64,000 nt of DNA from CAJXUU01 sp963975265 (GTDB lineage: Bacteria > Bacteroidota > Bacteroidia > Chitinophagales > Saprospiraceae): positions 8,742 through 72,741 of the forward strand of contig CAXBGT010000002.1 of NCBI GenBank assembly GCA_963975265.1, given 5' to 3'. The notes under the pieces are model-generated. The model was not told the origin of the DNA. It made no database searches and worked only from the letters and a program-made list of their open reading frames with translations. Below, piece after piece: positions 60,842 to 64,000 of this stretch. Position 1 is the first letter of the stretch. Every line of letters starts with the position of its first letter. The position numbers and the translations under genes were made by a program.

Positions 60842-63800
60842 ATGGCCACTAAAAAATTTGGAGCCTTCGGAGGCGTTTTTACACCATCTATACTTACTAT
60901 TCTTGGTGTTATCATGTACATGCGACTCGGTTGGGTTGTGGGAAATGCAGGTCTAGTTGGGGCAATTCTTCTGATAGTGGTTGCCCACGTTATTTCTGTG
61001 ACTACAGGTCTAAGTATTTCCTCTATTGCGACTGATAAAAAAGTTGGTGCCGGTGGTGTCTACTATGTGTTATCTCGTAGTCTTGGTCTTCCTATCGGTG
61101 GTGCCATTGGGATCACACTTTGGATAGCTACGGCATTAAGTATTGCACTGTATCTGGTAGGTTTTGCAGAGAGTTTTAATGCATTTTTAGATTTTGACAC
61201 ATCAATCAATAGTCTCAGAATCTCAGGATCCGTTGCTCTAGCTGCCTTGGCCTCAATCGCAATTGTCAGTACGTCGTTCGCTATCAAAACGCAGTACTTT
61301 ATCATGGCCGCGATCATTATCTCTTTGATTTCTATCTTCGCGGGCACATGGGAATTTGCCCCTACCGAAGTACCATCATTCGGCCCACCTGAAGGCCTAT
61401 CTATGATGACGATTTTTGCTATTCTATTTCCCGCTGTAACAGGTTTTACAGCCGGTATAGCCATGTCAGGAGACTTGCAGGATCCCAAGAAATCCATACC
61501 TAGAGGTACGATTGCTGCTATCGTTGTTGGTTTCGTGGTGTATGTGGCTATGGCCGTTTTTATGGCCTACGCCATTGATCCTGAGATGTTGCGCACGGAC
61601 TACAACGTTCTTATGAAAATTGCCCTTTTTGCTCCTGCCGTGGTTGCAGGTATATGGGGTGCGACGCTTTCCTCTGCTCTTGGTGGGATACTTGGAGGGC
61701 CACGCATTCTTCAAGCTATGTCAATTGATCGGATTACGCCAAAGATTTTCGGCAAAGGGGTTGGCAAAAACAAAGAGCCAAGAAATGCATTATTGCTCAC
61801 TTTGTTAATAGCCGAAGGAGGAGTCCTTATTGGAGAGTTGGACATGATCGCAGAGATCTGTTCCATGTTCTACTTAGCTGCATATGGCTTCATCAATATC
61901 TCCTTCTTCTTAGAAAGTTGGGCGAGTGCAGATTTCTCCCCTAGTTTTAAGGTTAAGAGATGGATCGGGCTAATTGGATTCATAGCCACATTTGCGGTCA
62001 TGTTCCAATTGAATCCAGGTGCGATGGTTGCAGCATTTATTGTCATTGGCGGGATCTATGTCTTTCTTCAGCGAAAGCAACTCGCACTGAGCTCAGGTGA
62101 CGTGTGGATAAGTGTTTGGTCCTCCTTGATTCTGAAAGGACTTCAAAAGATGGATGCGACCGATGATACATCCCGTAATTGGAAACCCAACATCCTTCTT
62201 TTTTCTGGAGGAACCGAGAACAGACCCCACCTAATTGAGATTTCTAAAGCGATCGCTGGGAAAGTGGGAATGGTATCCAATTTTGACTTGGTAGAGAATC
62301 CAGACGCTGATGTACTATTCCCTAAACACAAGCAGTCCGTCCATGACCCCGTGTTAAAGGAGCACGGGATATTTGGACGAAGACAGGAAGTTAAGAATGT
62401 GTTCCAAGGTATAGAAACCATAGCAAGCACCTATGGGTTTTCTGGTGTAGAACCTAATACTGTTATGTTGGGTTGGGCAAAGAATACGAAAGATCCAATC
62501 TGGTTTGCACAGATGACCCAAAAGCTGATTGCTCTAGACTATAATGTACTCTATCTTGACTATGACTGGAATCGGAAATTTGGGAAATACCAGCAAATTG
62601 ATGTGTGGTGGCATAATTTGAAAAATAATGTGGAATTAACACTTAACCTAATCAAATTTATCAGCCGATCGAATGAATGGAATAATGCCAAAATTCGAGT
62701 GATTTTGATCAATGACACGGGCAAGGAAGGCTTCCAACGCAGAATACACAAATTGCTCGACTGCTATCGTATTGAAGCCTCTGTCAAAGTAATAAATAAT
62801 CATTTGGCAAAGAAATCATCTTATGACTTGATGAAGTCTGAAAGTCAGAATGCTGATCTCATTTTGGCGGGGATACCTGAAATTCCAGAAGGTGAGGAAA
62901 AAGAATTTGTTGAGAAAACCACAGAGATGTTCGAGTCGATCGCAACTACTTTGTTGGTCAAAACCAGCTCTACACTTGGAGAGGATATAGGCAAGGTAAA
63001 TTCATTTGTAAATGAAGAGATAGATCTGTCGGATTCGATTAAAGAGAATGAGTTAATAGCACTTCCTACCTTTGAAGCATTAGATGCGCAAGAGCAATTC
63101 TCTAGTCTCTCGGAAGATATGGAACGACTCACCAGTGACTTGGTCGATAATGAGTTGGCTTCGTTTGAGAATATTTTTCAAGCCCTACTCAGGGATATCA
63201 ACAAGGTAGCAGTGCATCATCTGAATATAGATACTACGGAGCTGAAAGATACACAGTGGCACTTACTAAAAGAATCTAACGACCGGACGGATCTATTTAG
63301 AGAAGAGGACATTCCATTTATGAAAGATCGATTGGCCTTATTTGGAGATAAACTACTGGAATTTCCCAACCAAATCATTTCAAAACTGAATCCACATATT
63401 TTTATAGATAAGCAGAAAAGAGCTTACCGAAAACCAGTGAAGGTTTATCTCGAAAACAGATTTTTAGAGTATACCGTACAGAACCAATTAAGAATCGGAG
63501 CTGCCACAGCAATTCTAACGGAGATACTTAAAGTTGGGCTCATTGAGAGTGAAAAGGCATTCTCAATCCTCGGAAATGAGGCGATGGATAATCGTGAACT
63601 GCTAGATAAAAGTTTTAAAGATACAAGTCAGAAAATAAATGAGGTATGTAATAGATTAAAACAATCCGTAAAGAACTCTGGACGTGAGATGCTTGCAAAC
63701 CTGATAGGATATTTGAAAGATGAACAGAACGAAAAGGAAGCTAATATAAGATTGAGTAGAAAGAAGCGGAATTCGTTGTTGGAAGATATCAAAGATTTTC

Positions 63801-64000
63801 CTCAATACTGGCTTAAAATCACAGATCTTCTATGCTCTAAAATGGCCACTGAAATTAAATTACATGGAGTTCAACTCGTGATTGAACATGTCGGAGAGCA
63901 GGTAAGTCAAGAACTTGAATCATCTATGACTGTGGTTACTAAAGGACGACTTGATGCTGTGGAACATTGGCTTAGAGAATTAATGGAAAACGAAACATTT
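60842..64000 (+). CDS. Cation-chloride cotransporter (SLC12-like), 3'-truncated by window end
   Basis: ATG 60842; 1053 codons are open to the last base, so the gene continues outside. Residues about 1-410 form some 12 membrane segments of the APC fold: GGVFTPSILTILGVIMYMRLGW, ISSIATDKKVGAGGVYYVLSRSLG, FPAVTGFTAGIAMSGDLQDP and SSALGGILGGPRILQAMS match Na-K-Cl cotransporters. Residues 430-720 are the cytosolic domain seen in SLC12 proteins (NWKPNILLFSGGTENRPHLI, VMLGWAKNTKDP). From about 720 on, at least 330 more residues are helical and charged, an extension longer than I expect for bacterial members. The first half is visibly richer in G+C than neighbouring genes, which may point to transfer. 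Confidence 0.88.
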   Translation, partial: MATKKFGAFGGVFTPSILTILGVIMYMRLGWVVGNAGLVGAILLIVVAHVISVTTGLSISSIATDKKVGAGGVYYVLSRSLGLPIGGAIGITLWIATALSIALYLVGFAESFNAFLDFDTSINSLRISGSVALAALASIAIVSTSFAIKTQYFIMAAIIISLISIFAGTWEFAPTEVPSFGPPEGLSMMTIFAILFPAVTGFTAGIAMSGDLQDPKKSIPRGTIAAIVVGFVVYVAMAVFMAYAIDPEMLRTDYNVLMKIALFAPAVVAGIWGATLSSALGGILGGPRILQAMSIDRITPKIFGKGVGKNKEPRNALLLTLLIAEGGVLIGELDMIAEICSMFYLAAYGFINISFFLESWASADFSPSFKVKRWIGLIGFIATFAVMFQLNPGAMVAAFIVIGGIYVFLQRKQLALSSGDVWISVWSSLILKGLQKMDATDDTSRNWKPNILLFSGGTENRPHLIEISKAIAGKVGMVSNFDLVENPDADVLFPKHKQSVHDPVLKEHGIFGRRQEVKNVFQGIETIASTYGFSGVEPNTVMLGWAKNTKDPIWFAQMTQKLIALDYNVLYLDYDWNRKFGKYQQIDVWWHNLKNNVELTLNLIKFISRSNEWNNAKIRVILINDTGKEGFQRRIHKLLDCYRIEASVKVINNHLAKKSSYDLMKSESQNADLILAGIPEIPEGEEKEFVEKTTEMFESIATTLLVKTSSTLGEDIGKVNSFVNEEIDLSDSIKENELIALPTFEALDAQEQFSSLSEDMERLTSDLVDNELASFENIFQALLRDINKVAVHHLNIDTTELKDTQWHLLKESNDRTDLFREEDIPFMKDRLALFGDKLLEFPNQIISKLNPHIFIDKQKRAYRKPVKVYLENRFLEYTVQNQLRIGAATAILTEILKVGLIESEKAFSILGNEAMDNRELLDKSFKDTSQKINEVCNRLKQSVKNSGREMLANLIGYLKDEQNEKEANIRLSRKKRNSLLEDIKDFPQYWLKITDLLCSKMATEIKLHGVQLVIEHVGEQVSQELESSMTVVTKGRLDAVEHWLRELMENETF

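Noticed and set aside
61063..63132. Several minus-strand open frames inside the cotransporter gene
   Set aside because: They are antisense to a gene with strong homology over its whole length.

Overview
The window looks like a stretch of chromosome from a member of the Bacteroidota, probably a free-living (marine or aquatic) lineage. The DNA is AT-rich. Lipoproteins with short Bacteroidota-type signal peptides and small SPFH-independent outer-membrane beta-barrels are common. Several genes are preceded by the TTG / TAnnTTTG promoter pattern of this phylum. Gene neighbourhoods such as DUF3822-rsmD, SCO1-cytochrome c, YqgE and a stand-alone FtsE-like ATPase also fit. I cannot place it below phylum; a Saprospiria-like lineage is only a guess. 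I saw no rRNA, tRNA, CRISPR array, prophage or intact insertion sequence.

Layout. Positions 1-8.8 kb are the accessory part: a cut gene at the left edge, a LysR regulator facing two tiny genes, a scar with insertion-sequence end repeats next to a gene remnant, and several lipoproteins or secreted proteins of unknown role separated by long non-coding gaps. From 8.8 to 36 kb the content is mostly housekeeping: a pseudouridine synthase, a RibF-glycosyltransferase fusion, DinB-like and YkuK proteins, an SCO1/cytochrome c group, DASH cryptochrome, DUF389 protein, LolD-like ATPase, (p)ppGpp synthetase, Fur, Ung, NhaC, Mrp, NifU-like protein, PyrF, TsaD, RsmD and several beta-barrel proteins.

From 36.2 to 44.5 kb there is a minus-strand cluster that reads as a nearly complete pathway for inositol sphingolipids: serine palmitoyltransferase, a GNAT-type N-acyltransferase like bacterial ceramide synthase, an epimerase-like SDR matching the bacterial ketosphinganine reductase CerR, myo-inositol-phosphate synthase, a CDP-alcohol phosphatidyltransferase, an AUR1-like PAP2 enzyme, a DUF4833-like protein, a GtrA membrane protein and a lipid kinase. 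The logic would be: make ceramide, make inositol phosphate, make phosphatidylinositol (phosphate), transfer the headgroup to ceramide, and re-phosphorylate the released diacylglycerol. Directly upstream, on the same strand, are Kdo transferase and a heptose-kinase-like gene of lipid A/core synthesis. This cluster is the most interesting system in the window.

From 48 to 56.5 kb follow QueD, FabD, YqgE, an FtsE-like ATPase, two decayed gene fragments, XerD, a putative zinc-peptidase lipoprotein, a potassium channel, FdhD and a membrane protein. The right end is again more accessory: an ankyrin-Nudix fusion, a DUF2914 membrane protein broken by a one-base frameshift, a truncated ParD-like antitoxin, a yeast-type cytosine deaminase and a large cation-chloride-cotransporter-like gene that runs off the window.
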